Positions 45,101-55,416 are shown, numbered from the stretch's first letter. The stretch: DNA of 64,000 nt from Candidatus Zixiibacteriota bacterium (GCA_040756055.1 JBFLZR010000002.1:460411-524410), one strand, 5' to 3'. A program made the numbers and translations. The notes: generated by a model not told the origin, from the sequence alone.

Positions 45101-45264
45101 TGGTCGGACACGGTACCGGTTCGGAAGTAATGCAGCGGATAGCGGCCCCGATGGTGGGCGGATTGATTTCATCGACGGTCTTAACGTTAATCGTGGTCCC
45201 GATTCTGTTTCTGATCGTGAACCGGGTGAAGCTTAATTTTGCGGAGGAATCGCGAGAGAGTTAG
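42136..45264 (+). CDS. cusA: heavy-metal (Cu/Ag type) RND efflux permease
   Basis: A 1042-residue HME-RND pump; ATG 42136 lies inside the end of cusB, after GGGAG. Helix 4 has AIAIGVMVDASLVTVENAHK, the HME signature with the essential Asp (first) and Glu (in VEN). Methionines placed as in CusA (for example the Met in EGDMLYMPTTLPGIS and in RIDMLATGIKTPIGIKVMG) support transport of Cu(I)/Ag(I). Porter and helix-bundle order is normal. It is the last gene of the operon, and its stop codon overlaps the stop of the convergent propeller gene by four bases. Confidence 0.92.
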   Translation: MITKLIESSIQHRWLVLAVAVAILALGAWAANVITVDAIPDLSDTQVIIQTEYSGQPPRVVEDQVTYPLSTAMLSVPGATFVRGFSHFGMSYVYVIFEDGTDIYWARSRVLEYLSQMAGRLPAGVLPQLGPDATGIGWVYQYALVDTTDTHDLSQLRSIQDWYLKYELSSLDGVAEVASVGGFVRQYQVEVDPAKLEHYGIALGHVINAVKRSTGAVGGRLLELGETEFVVRSQAYIGDLDDLRQTPVHIPPDGPPVFLSSVAQVHMGPEIRRGVAELDGKGETVGGIVVIRYGENARDVINRVKERLEDLKGGLPPGVEVVPVYDRSALIDRATGNLTDTLIKEILIVVLVTLLFLLHVRSTLIAVVTLPAGVGLSLLLMHWLGINANIMSLGGIAIAIGVMVDASLVTVENAHKHLERFGESKPRDKIILDAVKEVGPALFFSLLIITVSFLPILALEGQSGRLFKPLAYTKTFAMAASALISITIIPALVAIFLKGRIQSESRNRLSQFFIRIYRPVINFALRRRWWVIGVSVVILVATIFPMMRLGSEFMPALYEGDMLYMPTTLPGISITKARELLQQTDRIIASFPEVERVFGKVGRAETATDPAPLTMLETTITLRPLDEWRPGMTPQKLIDSLDAAVQFPGLTNAWTMPIRARIDMLATGIKTPIGIKVMGPNLDSLNAIAQRIEAVVKPLAGTRSVYAERITGGNYLDIDIDRFKTAAYGISIEDVNQTIASAVGGMNVAYNIEGRERYPINVRYLRSLRDDPEAISRVLIGTKDGRNVPLGQIAQLRFSKGAVMIKSENARPTNWIFVDLEGTDVGSYVEMARTEVAQKVSLPQGYSLVWSGQYENIQQVAARLKVIVPMVLFVILLLLYLHFKNFADTLIVMLSLPFALVGGIWLIYLYGYNTSIAVWAGFIALAGLAAETGIVMLVYLEEAVARYRSEGRLNSYVDLKKATIEGAVERVRPKLMTVGTTLLALIPIMVGHGTGSEVMQRIAAPMVGGLISSTVLTLIVVPILFLIVNRVKLNFAEESRES

Positions 45265-46325
45265 TTTCCACCGAGGAGGTATGCCGGCCGCGACGCGTTT
45301 TCGACGAGAAGCGAAATCTCGCGGGTGGACATATCGTAAATGAATATGCCTTCTCCCCTGCTTAAGAGCAGGCGGTTGTCGGTAAGCCAGCAGAACTCGT
45401 TGCCCGATATTTCGTGAATATCGACCGGGTTGTCTCTCGCGAGCACATACCCGTTGGGAGGGTAGCCCGGCATGTAGAATATACCGATACAACTGTCGCC
45501 CGGGCTCCACTGAACCCGGCAGCCGCTCTTGGGCTTCGCCGGTAACGAGGCGAGCTTCGCAGGTGAGCCGTCGGCAAGACTATAAAGCATGAGATTGTCT
45601 ATGGATTGGCTGTCGACAGTCTCTACCGTAAGAAACGCGATGAACTCGTCGTCAGTGGAGAAACATGGATCGAAAAGCCAGCGGGCGTTGGCGATAATCC
45701 TGTCCTCGCCCGTTTCAGCATTCGACAGGTGCAAGCGCTGCTCGAATGTCTTGCCCAGCCCGATGTCATCGATATAGGCTACCAGTCTGCCACCGGATGA
45801 AATACCCGCCTCCATAAGCCGGGTTCCCAGCATATAATCCAGTTCAACTTTTGTCCGGCTGGCGATATCGTACTCGAAGAACCTCGAAACATCATAGCCA
45901 GAAGACCAGTAGTATAGAAGCTTATGCGCAGAGGTCCACCTGACGGGATTGAGCCATTCGCCTTCGGGCTCGATCTGCGCGATAGTATCCAAGGTCGTGA
46001 GATCGACAAACACTATGGAGTAAATCTCAGTCTGCGGTATTTCTTCATCATCTTCGTAATAACCCGGCGATTCAACCATGCCGGCCACCCGTGTGTAGGC
46101 GAGATATTTAAGGTCAGGCGAGAAGGTGAATTCAGCGATCTGGCCACCGGTGCCGGTAATTTTCTCGATATTGCTGCCGTTAAGGTCGGCGGTGTAAATA
46201 TCTCCGTTTTGCAGATAGGCGATTCTGTTGCGGAAATTGCCGCTCCCTTGGTCGGCGGCTGTAACCGGGATGGAACCGAACAACAGAAAAATCGACAGCG
46301 TGGCTATTGATATTGACCTGAACAT
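45261..46325 (-). CDS. exported TolB-like beta-propeller protein
   Basis: A 354-residue exported protein. ATG 46325 follows AAAGGGAGG; the open frame continues upstream but has no start signal there. Signal peptide ISIATLSIFLLFGSIPVTAA. The rest has repeated blades of TolB/DPP-IV N-terminal type, with the 'D-x-x-x-I-A-x-T' pattern: NRIAYLQNGDIYTADLNGSN, FSPDLKYLAYTRVAGM, FSTDDEFIAFLTVETV, WSPGDSCIGIFYMPGY and LTDNRLLLSRGEGIFIYDMS. Such proteins read as reporter or ligand-binding propellers. I assign no specific substrate. Convergent with cusA. Confidence 0.75.
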   Translation of the reverse strand: MFRSISIATLSIFLLFGSIPVTAADQGSGNFRNRIAYLQNGDIYTADLNGSNIEKITGTGGQIAEFTFSPDLKYLAYTRVAGMVESPGYYEDDEEIPQTEIYSIVFVDLTTLDTIAQIEPEGEWLNPVRWTSAHKLLYYWSSGYDVSRFFEYDIASRTKVELDYMLGTRLMEAGISSGGRLVAYIDDIGLGKTFEQRLHLSNAETGEDRIIANARWLFDPCFSTDDEFIAFLTVETVDSQSIDNLMLYSLADGSPAKLASLPAKPKSGCRVQWSPGDSCIGIFYMPGYPPNGYVLARDNPVDIHEISGNEFCWLTDNRLLLSRGEGIFIYDMSTREISLLVENASRPAYLLGGN

Positions 46326-46707
46326 AAAATTGGCCTCCCTTTCTTGCGTATTCTTGCCAGGAGGATTACGTATACATGATATCCTACAGCGACGGCATTT
46401 CACAGACAACTATTATTTGCGGTGGTGAATTTCGGGGTCTTGCCGGCGTCGACCTAAGCGCAAGTATTATTACAAGTTATGGCATTTGACCTGCCTCGGC
46501 GGCACAGGCCAGGCAAAATGGATGATTCGGGATTTGATACAGCATAAAACGCGATTTAGTATAAGCGGCTTGTGAGATTAATCAGTGAACGCGTTTTTAT
46601 CGTTTTTATTATGGAGATAATTTTTGCATGGTTAGTGAAGCGGTGAATCTGCCGGCAAAAAAACGAAACAAATCGAGGCTATTCGACGAAAACAGAGGTG
46701 GGTGACT
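46326..46707. other. gap with a possible promoter for the next operon
   Basis: No gene is visible. On the plus strand TTGATA (46534-46539), a 17-base spacer and TAGTAT (46557-46562) form a moderate sigma-70 match about 145 bases before the lipoprotein gene. The left end is the upstream region of the divergent propeller gene. Confidence 0.4.
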
Positions 46708-47991
46708 ATGAGCAAGCGTCAGAACTGTCAATCATTGAAAGTCGCACTATCCGCTTTCACGGTCGTAGCTATCTTCAGCCTGTTCGCAATCGGGTGTGAT
46801 GACTATTCGCACAACTCAATCACAAACACTCCCCCCGCGAATTATGTTACACTGCTGGCCTACCGGACATTCGGCGGCCTCGGGTATGACTGGGGGGCTG
46901 CTATCACGACAACCGCCGAAGGCGATTATGTCATCACCGGTTCCACTAATTCCAATGGCTACGGTGACAACACGGTCTATCTTGCCAAAGTCAATTCATC
47001 GGGCAGCCTGGTCTGGTACAACTGGGCTGGCGGCTGGGGTGACGACAACGGTATGGCGGTGGCAATGGCCCCCGATGGGAATATAATCGTAGCCGGTTAT
47101 ACGACATCCTACGATGTGATTGAGGGTACCAAGATCGATCCGAATTCGGGCAAACCGGTCGATGATTACAGTTTCTTTCTGGCGAAGGTTCTTCCCGATG
47201 ACGGCGAGAAGGCGTGGGAGAGCGCCTTTGGCGATACGGCCTATGTTGAGAGAGGTTATGCGCTGGCGCTGTCGTCTGACGCGTACTATGTGGCGGGCTA
47301 TCAGCATAGAGGTGAATCGTTGGAAGACGTATATATCGTCAAGGCGGACCTCAATGGCGATTCGGTATGGCAGAAGGCTTTCGGTACTGATAATCTCGAT
47401 CGCGCGCTCTCGATGGTTCGCACGACCGACGACAATTTTGTTGTCGGTGGATACACCAAGCCGACCGGTACGAACAAGTCCAGCGCTTATCTCTTGAAGA
47501 TCAATCCCGATGGTGACCAGTTGTGGGAAAGGATTCACACCGACAGCGATTATGGCCTGACTGTCTATTCCGTTGTGGGGACTTCCGATGGCGGTCTGGT
47601 GGCGGCCTGCGCCGCAATGCCGGTTTCGACAGAGGTGGGGACGAGCAATGCTCTCTATGTGATAAGAATGCATGCCGACGGCACGGTAGTCTGGAAGCAA
47701 GGTTATCCCCAATCCGGCATCAACGAGCCCAGAACGATAATCGAAAGCGCGGACGGCGGTTTTCTGGTTATGGGTCAGTATTATGCCGGACACAAACCTC
47801 TCATCGCGAAAATCGACGCCGAGGGAAAATTCGTTTGGAGCGATGATGCCGGCGGCGTGGTGGGATACGGGATGTCCATGGCGTCATTCCCAGGCGGATA
47901 TGTGGTGACCGGTTCGACCACATATCCGAATCATGAGATCCTGAATGATGTAATGTTTTTCATCTTCGAAGAGGATTTGACAAATCTCTAA
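46708..47991 (+). CDS. lipoprotein with beta-propeller-like repeats
   Basis: A 427-residue exported lipoprotein. ATG 46708 lies seven bases after GAGGTGG. The lipobox FAIGC puts the anchor Cys at about residue 30. The mature part repeats a 45-60 residue unit, about six or seven times, containing 'T-x-D-G/E-x-x-x-V-x-G-Y/S' and 'V/A-K-V/I-x-x-x-G': TTAEGDYVITGSTNSNGYGD, MAPDGNIIVAGYTTSYD, ALSSDAYYVAGYQHRGE, TTDDNFVVGGYTKPTG, TSDGGLVAACAAMPVS, SADGGFLVMGQYYAGHK. This fits a seven-bladed propeller. It is 64 bases upstream of the TonB-dependent receptor gene and may be its surface partner. Confidence 0.75.
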   Translation: MSKRQNCQSLKVALSAFTVVAIFSLFAIGCDDYSHNSITNTPPANYVTLLAYRTFGGLGYDWGAAITTTAEGDYVITGSTNSNGYGDNTVYLAKVNSSGSLVWYNWAGGWGDDNGMAVAMAPDGNIIVAGYTTSYDVIEGTKIDPNSGKPVDDYSFFLAKVLPDDGEKAWESAFGDTAYVERGYALALSSDAYYVAGYQHRGESLEDVYIVKADLNGDSVWQKAFGTDNLDRALSMVRTTDDNFVVGGYTKPTGTNKSSAYLLKINPDGDQLWERIHTDSDYGLTVYSVVGTSDGGLVAACAAMPVSTEVGTSNALYVIRMHADGTVVWKQGYPQSGINEPRTIIESADGGFLVMGQYYAGHKPLIAKIDAEGKFVWSDDAGGVVGYGMSMASFPGGYVVTGSTTYPNHEILNDVMFFIFEEDLTNL

Positions 47992-48055
47992 TAATCACAC
48001 GATACGCTCCCGGTGGGCGGGAGTCGCCGTTTCATAACCTGATTAGGGGAAAATC

Positions 48056-50467
48056 ATGCGCGAAGGACAGATAAAGTATCTATTAGCATCACTGATAATA
48101 ATCGGTCTGACCGCGATACCTGCGGGTCTGCTGGGAGCTTCGGCAGCGGCTCAGCAAAACACCATCACCGGCAGGGTGGTGGATATCGACGATGGCGAGC
48201 CTCTTACCGGAGTGAGCCTGAAGATTCTTGACCGGCCACTGGGGACTATCACCGATACGCTGGGCTATTTTACAATCGGCGGCCTCGAAGACGGTGTTTA
48301 TCGTCTCCGGGTCAGTCATGTCGGCTATGAGACGAAAGTTCTCGACAGTATTCACTTAAGCGGCGCAAGAGCCATTACGCTGAATATAGAGCTGGTGAAG
48401 AAACCGGTATCGATTAAAGGTGTCACGGTGACTCCGGGCCAGTTTTCGATACTGAGTGATGAACCGGCAGCCACGCAACTTCTCCCGCGCGAGGTTATTG
48501 AAACGCGGCCCCAGCTCGCGGAAGACCTCTTTAGGGCGGTGCAGAGACTTCCCGGCATAGCCTACAACGATTTTTCGGCGAAGTTCAATGTCCGGGGCGG
48601 CGAGCAGGACGAGGTGTTGATAAATCTCGATGGTATGGAGCTGTACGAACCGTTTCATTTGAAGGATGTCGATGGCGGGGTTATCAGTGTGATTGATGTC
48701 GCCGCGATGGAAGGCGTGGATTTGATGGCGGGAGGTTACCCGGCCAACTATGGTGACCGGATGAGCGGCGTTTTCAATATCAAGTCGAAAAACACCGCTG
48801 CCGACACGAAACGCATTTCGCTTGGTTTGAGCCTCATGAACGCGCGTTTCTTGAGCGAAGGGACCTTTTCCGACAACAAAGGCTCGTGGCTGGTGTCGGC
48901 GCGACGGGGATATCTCGACCTGCTTCTTGATCTGTCTGGCGCCGATGATCAGCTTCGCCCGCAATACTATGACATCTTTTCCAAGCTGCGATACAAACTG
49001 AATCAACAGCAAATTCTCACATTGAATTTCCTGAGGGCCGATGATAATCTGGAGTATCTCGGCACGAAGGTTGACGACGAAAACAACGAGGGCGATACTC
49101 TTTATTCTTCGTACGGCAGCACGTATCTGTGGCTCACCCTTGATTCATACATGTCGTCCAAACTGGCAGGCAAGACCATAACCTCGTTCGGATCCGTCAG
49201 TCAGAACCGCGAGGGTCAGGTGTACGACGAGGTAGCATCGATGCCTGAAATGCAGGTTGATGATAACCGCAGTTTCGATGTCTTCGGCGCCAGGACCGAC
49301 TGGGAATTTGAGGCTCACCGGAACCTTCTGTTCAAGGCGGGTCTCGACCTGAGGCATGTCTCGGCGGATTACGATTATTCGAGCTACCTGTATGACTACC
49401 GTTATAATCCCGGAGGTTATCCTTTATATATTGTCGAGGGAATCGACTCCAACAAGGTGTCCATTAATCCTTCGGGCGACAGATTCAGCGGGTATTTCGC
49501 CACCAGGGTGCGTCCGGTCGGTTTTGCCACAGCCGAGGTCGGGGTGCGCTACGACCGGGCATCGTACTCCGATGACGAGCATTTTTCGCCGCGCGCCAAT
49601 CTCGCTCTCAATTTGTCACAGAAAACCACTCTCAGGTGCGGCTGGGGACATTTTTACCAGATGGAAAGGATCGATGAGATCAGCGTTCAGGATGGTCAGA
49701 CCGATTTTCACAAGGCTGAAAAAGCCAGGCACATAGTGCTGGGGCTCGATCACAATTTCGCGACCGGTGAAAATCTGAGACTGAATGTCTTCTACAAAAA
49801 GTACTCCGCTCTGGCTCCCGCCTATCGAAACACTTTCGGCGAACTGGTAACTTTCCCGGAACTGGAGGAGGACCGGGTTGAAGTGACGTTCAATGGCAAG
49901 ACCGCCAAGGGGGTGGAGCTGTATGTGAAGAAGGACGTTGGTGAAAAGCTGAGCTGGTGGTTCAGTTATTCGCTTTCGGAGGTACGTGACGACATAAAGA
50001 GTCTCTATTATTTCAGCGAGGGCGTGACGGTCAATTACAACGAGGAGTTTTATTTCCCTTATGACCAGCTTCACACGATGTACCTCGACCTGAATTATCG
50101 CTTCAACACCAAATGGCAGTTCAATGTGGCCTGGCAATATCATACCGGCTGGCCATTTACCGGTGTTTCACTGGTTCAGCGCGATATTGGAGACCAGACG
50201 GTATTCTACCTGGAGGCGGACGATCCGTGGCGGTCCAAGCACGATCCGTTCAAGCGGCTGGATTTGAGACTGAACCGCAAGTTTTTCATGTCAAAGGGGA
50301 CGATTACCGCTTTCATCGAAGTGATAAATGTCACGGGCGCGGAGAATATCCGCAATTACGAGTATGTTCTCGTGGATAATGACGGTGTTCTTTCGATTGA
50401 GAAGCATACCGAGAAGTGGTTCGGTACCCTGCCGTCGTTCGGCATCGCTTATGACTACACGTTCTAG
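48056..50467 (+). CDS. TonB-dependent outer-membrane receptor
   Basis: An 803-residue receptor. ATG 48056 follows GGGGAAAA. After the signal peptide (about 1-33) come a carboxypeptidase-regulatory-like domain (ITGRVVDIDDGEPLTGVSL, IGGLEDGVYRLRVSHVGYET, about 36-115), then the plug (LPREVIETRPQLAEDLFRAV; FNVRGGEQDEVLINLDGMEL; YPANYGDRMSGVFNIKSK) and a 22-strand barrel ending in YDYTF with the terminal Phe that barrel assembly needs. The plug and N-terminal domain are typical of SusC-like and related transporters of the FCB group. The ligand is unknown; the adjacent lipoprotein suggests a receptor-lipoprotein pair. Confidence 0.88.
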   Translation: MREGQIKYLLASLIIIGLTAIPAGLLGASAAAQQNTITGRVVDIDDGEPLTGVSLKILDRPLGTITDTLGYFTIGGLEDGVYRLRVSHVGYETKVLDSIHLSGARAITLNIELVKKPVSIKGVTVTPGQFSILSDEPAATQLLPREVIETRPQLAEDLFRAVQRLPGIAYNDFSAKFNVRGGEQDEVLINLDGMELYEPFHLKDVDGGVISVIDVAAMEGVDLMAGGYPANYGDRMSGVFNIKSKNTAADTKRISLGLSLMNARFLSEGTFSDNKGSWLVSARRGYLDLLLDLSGADDQLRPQYYDIFSKLRYKLNQQQILTLNFLRADDNLEYLGTKVDDENNEGDTLYSSYGSTYLWLTLDSYMSSKLAGKTITSFGSVSQNREGQVYDEVASMPEMQVDDNRSFDVFGARTDWEFEAHRNLLFKAGLDLRHVSADYDYSSYLYDYRYNPGGYPLYIVEGIDSNKVSINPSGDRFSGYFATRVRPVGFATAEVGVRYDRASYSDDEHFSPRANLALNLSQKTTLRCGWGHFYQMERIDEISVQDGQTDFHKAEKARHIVLGLDHNFATGENLRLNVFYKKYSALAPAYRNTFGELVTFPELEEDRVEVTFNGKTAKGVELYVKKDVGEKLSWWFSYSLSEVRDDIKSLYYFSEGVTVNYNEEFYFPYDQLHTMYLDLNYRFNTKWQFNVAWQYHTGWPFTGVSLVQRDIGDQTVFYLEADDPWRSKHDPFKRLDLRLNRKFFMSKGTITAFIEVINVTGAENIRNYEYVLVDNDGVLSIEKHTEKWFGTLPSFGIAYDYTF

Positions 50468-50487
50468 GGTTTAGCTTCGCCGCCAGC

Positions 50488-51965
<1,478 letters not shown>

Positions 51966-51988
<23 letters not shown>

Positions 51989-52364
51989 CGACTCCCAAGA
52001 CCCGGGTAATGGTTTCGCTGATTGATTCCGGGGTGAACGGTTTGCGCAGGTATTCCCTGACGCCTTTTTGCTTCAATTCTTCGATTCTGGCGGAGCTTCC
52101 GTCGGTTGAGATAACGACTACAGGAATGTCCTTGAGCAGACCGTCTTCCGCCATCGTATTGAGCAGTTCAATTCCTGTCATGACGGGCATGTTTAAGTCG
52201 CTGAATACGATGTCAACCCAGTTGTCTGCCAGGCAGTCCAACGCTTCCTTGCCGTTGGCGGCTTCGAAAATCTCGTTGATTTCCAGTTTCGTGAGCCGTA
52301 ATGTCTTGGCTACGATCGAGCGGATCGTTTTGGAATCATCCACCACGAGAATATTATAAGCCAT
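51966..52364 (-). CDS. CheY-type response regulator (second copy)
   Basis: A 132-residue single receiver domain. ATG 52364 follows GGAGATAAT. The acidic pocket is VVDDSKTIR, the phospho-acceptor Asp in IVFSDLNMPVMTG and the Lys in YLRKPFTPE. It has no output domain. It is adjacent to the HDOD gene and overlaps the second cheX gene. It may carry the signal to a different target than the first cheY copy. Confidence 0.92.
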
Positions 52365-52368
52365 GGTA

Positions 52369-53244
52369 TTATCTCCTTGCCACTGCAGGGGACGCAGTCG
52401 CCCCTGAAAACATATTCTCGGCATTTTTTATTGACAGTAGAAGCTGGCTGCAGGCCGCCTCCATCACCTGACTGGTCAATTTAAGTCTAAGAATAGATTT
52501 ATAGCACATCCGATACTGAAGGCCGTCACGTCCCAGGCCGAATCCCTCCATCAGACACATGGCATCCGAGATGTGTACGATATCGATGCCTTCCTGGGGC
52601 TCAGGAGCGCCCTCCGGATTGTGATGCCACCTGATATCATCCACAATCGACTGCGGGAATCTCCACTTTTCGGCAATTAGCGCCCCCACCTCGGCGTGAT
52701 CGGTTCCGAGCAGTTTACTTTCAGCCTCCTCGAAAGCGATGTCATCACCTTCGGCCAGATGCTGAAGCTCCTCGAAGTAATCATCGACAAAACCCTGCAT
52801 GGCTATTTTACCGATATCATGGATGAGTCCGCTGGTGAAGATGGCGCCGGAGTCTTTGATATTGAGAAGCCGACAGAGGTTTTCCGCCATCAGAGCAACG
52901 GCAATAGAGTGGCGCCAGAGATCTTCGGCGGACAGATCGTAACCGCGCGCCGGGGTTTTGAGGCTCGAAAATACGAGCGACGACAGTGCGATCTGAAACA
53001 TCCATTTCGTACCTATTCGAAAGTCGGCCTCTGTCACGGTTGTCACCGGTCTGGTAAAGCCAAGGAAGGCTGAATTGGCCGCCTTGAGGACATTCGCAGT
53101 AAGGGCGGGGTCGAGCTGGATAATTTTAGCCATCTCGGCCGGGTCCGCCTCGGGATCATCGAGCAGTGACATCAGTTTATGCGCCACGGCTGGTAAGGTC
53201 GTAAAAGACGTTACTCTGGCTACTATTCTGTCTCTTATACTCAC
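52369..53244 (-). CDS. HDOD domain protein
   Basis: A 291-residue protein of the HDOD (HD-related output domain) family. Here the HD motif is largely kept: LIHDIGKIAMQGF (about residues 143-155) plus an upstream His-like segment LWRHSIAVALMAE, and a downstream DHAEVGALIAEKW with HHNPEG. Start ATG overlaps the cheD stop by four bases (ATGA). HDOD proteins often act in signalling next to cyclic-nucleotide or chemosensory systems, where they bind or regulate rather than hydrolyse. Here it may be an output or accessory protein of the array. Confidence 0.87.
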   Translation of the reverse strand: MSIRDRIVARVTSFTTLPAVAHKLMSLLDDPEADPAEMAKIIQLDPALTANVLKAANSAFLGFTRPVTTVTEADFRIGTKWMFQIALSSLVFSSLKTPARGYDLSAEDLWRHSIAVALMAENLCRLLNIKDSGAIFTSGLIHDIGKIAMQGFVDDYFEELQHLAEGDDIAFEEAESKLLGTDHAEVGALIAEKWRFPQSIVDDIRWHHNPEGAPEPQEGIDIVHISDAMCLMEGFGLGRDGLQYRMCYKSILRLKLTSQVMEAACSQLLLSIKNAENMFSGATASPAVARR

Positions 53245-53720
53245 AGTTCCTGAATTCCCTTCGACGTTTTCACGGTTACTTTGCCTGTATCGACGTTGAA
53301 GTGCACCGTCCTGGAGATGCTTCCCCCAACATCTTCACTCTTAATCAGGATATTGTTTTTCCACAGAATTTTGCGCAGGATTAGATAGTTTCTTTCGCCG
53401 ATGTTGAATATTTTTTTTTGATCCATCAAAGAGGATCCGCCGGCCGCCTTGACAATCAGGCGGTCTTTGACGGCGCCGAGATCGAACACCAATCGCAGCA
53501 GTTCGGTCACACCCGTATCAGCAAACATAGCCGGCGTCTTCTTGGCTTTTTCCGGCGACACTTTCGAAAGCGGAAGCATATAGTGAATCATCCCTGCGAC
53601 TTTAGCTATCGGATCGTACACCGTAACACAAATACACGACCCCAGTGAATAAGTTACCAGTTCATCGTTAGCATCATCAGAAACATAAATCTCGGAAATC
53701 CCAACCACTTTTTGCGGCAT
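53241..53720 (-). CDS. cheD: CheD chemoreceptor glutamine deamidase
   Basis: A 159-residue receptor deamidase that converts receptor glutamines to glutamates. Catalytic Cys is in SLGSCICVTVYDP and catalytic His in GMIHYMLPLS; the conserved Thr region follows (KKTPAMFADTGV). It also binds CheX/CheC-type proteins in known systems. ATG 53720 follows AAGGG. Its stop overlaps the start of the HDOD gene. Confidence 0.9.
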   Translation of the reverse strand: MPQKVVGISEIYVSDDANDELVTYSLGSCICVTVYDPIAKVAGMIHYMLPLSKVSPEKAKKTPAMFADTGVTELLRLVFDLGAVKDRLIVKAAGGSSLMDQKKIFNIGERNYLILRKILWKNNILIKSEDVGGSISRTVHFNVDTGKVTVKTSKGIQEL

Positions 53721-53724
53721 GGCG

Positions 53725-54558
53725 TCAGACCCTTACATATATCGATGGCTTGATACATTTAAGGTGCTTTGCAAATGAGGAAACGCTTTCAGCGTGGCCC
53801 ACGATAAGGTATCCTCCGGGTCTGAGAAGTCGTTCGAACTCGGAGACGAGTTTCGAGCGCATCTCTGGTCCGAAATAGATCATGACGTTGCGGCACATGA
53901 TCAAATCGACGTTCGGTTTTATCGGATAAGGTGAGCGTGAGAGATTGAACTGTCGATACAGTATCATCTTTTTCAATCTCTCGTTCACGGTGTAAACACA
54001 GTCATCCTCCGGTCCCTGCCGCGTGAAATATCTGGTTCTGAGCTCTTTCGGTACCGGCTGCACCGTCTGGCCGGGATAGACACCCCGCCGTGCGGTCTTG
54101 AGTACTTCGGTATTGATGTCAGTGGCCAGTATTCTGACTTCGACGGGTCTGCTCTCGAGCGTCTCACTCAATTCAATCGCCAGGGTGTACGGTTCTTCAC
54201 CGGTGGATGCGGCGGTGGACCAGATTCGAAGCAGACGGGCACCATCGCGAGCCCACTGATCCACGACGCCTCTAATAAAGTTGAAGTGATCGGGCTCCCG
54301 GTAGAAGCTGGTCGTATTGGTTGAGATAGCGTCAACCAGCCGCTGCAGTTCGACCCCGGTCCGGTCCTCGAGAACGTACACGAGGTAGTCTTCGACGTCT
54401 CTCAGTTCAAGCATCCGCATTCTTTTGGCAATCCGGGACCTGACAAGCGTCTCCTTGCCGCTGTTAAGGGAGATCCCCCATCTCTCGAGCACAAGTTGGC
54501 AAATCTTCGCGAAGGTTCGGGGCTTTAATGTTATGGCAGTGGTTGACACGGTATCCAT
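53725..54558 (-). CDS. cheR: CheR chemoreceptor methyltransferase
   Basis: A 277-residue methyltransferase that methylates receptor glutamates from SAM. The N-terminal helical domain (about 10-80) holds RWGISLNSGKETLVRSRIAK-like basic residues that touch the receptor. The SAM domain has RIWSTAASTGEEPYTLAIEL (about residues 108-127), VRILATDINTEVLKTARRG (about 136-154) and VDLIMCRNVMIYF (about 216-228). Length is normal. Eight bases after the first cheY gene. Confidence 0.93.
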   Translation of the reverse strand: MDTVSTTAITLKPRTFAKICQLVLERWGISLNSGKETLVRSRIAKRMRMLELRDVEDYLVYVLEDRTGVELQRLVDAISTNTTSFYREPDHFNFIRGVVDQWARDGARLLRIWSTAASTGEEPYTLAIELSETLESRPVEVRILATDINTEVLKTARRGVYPGQTVQPVPKELRTRYFTRQGPEDDCVYTVNERLKKMILYRQFNLSRSPYPIKPNVDLIMCRNVMIYFGPEMRSKLVSEFERLLRPGGYLIVGHAESVSSFAKHLKCIKPSIYVRV

Positions 54559-54566
54559 AATCGCGA

Positions 54567-54935
54567 CTAACTCCCGGCCGGCAGGAATTTCTCCAGCTTA
54601 GCCGTAATATCTTTTGGCGTAAAAGGCTTGATCAGAAAGTCGTTGGCGCCCGCTTTGATGGCTTCGATTACTTTCTGCTTCTCGCCTTCGGTGGTGACCA
54701 TTACGATAGGCGCCGACACGTTGTCGGCGCGCAGCTTCTTGAGAGCATCGATACCCGACATCCGCGGCATATTCCAGTCCATAAGAATGAGACCGATATC
54801 GGTGTTCGCTGCGACGGCCTCGATGGCCTCCTGGCCGTCGGCTGCCTCAACAATCTCTTTTATGTTGAGGCGTTTGAGCACTCCGATGATGATCTTCCGC
54901 ATGATCTGCGAGTCATCTACTACCAACACTTGCAT
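54567..54935 (-). CDS. cheY: CheY-type response regulator (first copy)
   Basis: A 122-residue receiver. ATG 54935 follows AGGAGG by six bases, inside the end of the upstream cheX gene. Acidic pair LVVDDSQIMRK, phospho-acceptor Asp in LILMDWNMPRMSG, Thr in IVMVTTEGEK and Lys in FLIKPFTPK are all in place. This copy is adjacent to cheR and cheX and is the most likely main output of the array. Confidence 0.93.
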   Translation of the reverse strand: MQVLVVDDSQIMRKIIIGVLKRLNIKEIVEAADGQEAIEAVAANTDIGLILMDWNMPRMSGIDALKKLRADNVSAPIVMVTTEGEKQKVIEAIKAGANDFLIKPFTPKDITAKLEKFLPAGS

Positions 54936-55416
54936 TAGCAACCTCCTGTTCGTGCGAAGGTGTCCGCTTGAGCGTTATGGCCAGGGAAAAGTTGCCCAGT
55001 TCTGTTTCGAAAGGCACTTCGAAAAAGACGGAACTCTTGGAGCTGACGTTGTTCAGGATGCTTCCTCTTACCACGCTCGGCAGGCTGAGGGTGATGGAGT
55101 GTCCCTCGATTTTTGTCTTGGCGGAACCGGCCACGATGTTCACCAGTTCGCCCACTCCATCAATTATCGAGGCATCGACGGTTCTGAATTCCGCGCCGAC
55201 CATTCTGCCGACCACCTTCAATGCCGTCTGCACGGGAAACTTGACCGCCACCACTCCCTTTACCGTTCCCGATAGACCGATAACGCCTATGATGTCCGGC
55301 GGACCGGAATCATCGCGAATAACACATGGTTCGCCTGGCTTGACCGCACAGCCAAGCATACTTTCAAAAAGCTCATTTACCGATTGAATGAACGGGTTAA
55401 CATCTTCAGCCTTCAT
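54913..55416 (-). CDS. cheX: CheX chemotaxis phosphatase (first copy)
   Basis: A 167-residue CheX-type CheY-P phosphatase. The active-site helix GVGELVNIVAGSAKTKIEG carries the Glu and Asn of the E-x-x-N site; GVVAVKFPVQTALKVVGRMV comes before it. Start ATG 55416 overlaps the FapA stop by 11 bases. The stop overlaps the downstream cheY by 23 bases, so the phosphatase and its substrate are translated together. Confidence 0.88.
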   Translation of the reverse strand: MKAEDVNPFIQSVNELFESMLGCAVKPGEPCVIRDDSGPPDIIGVIGLSGTVKGVVAVKFPVQTALKVVGRMVGAEFRTVDASIIDGVGELVNIVAGSAKTKIEGHSITLSLPSVVRGSILNNVSSKSSVFFEVPFETELGNFSLAITLKRTPSHEQEVANASVGSR

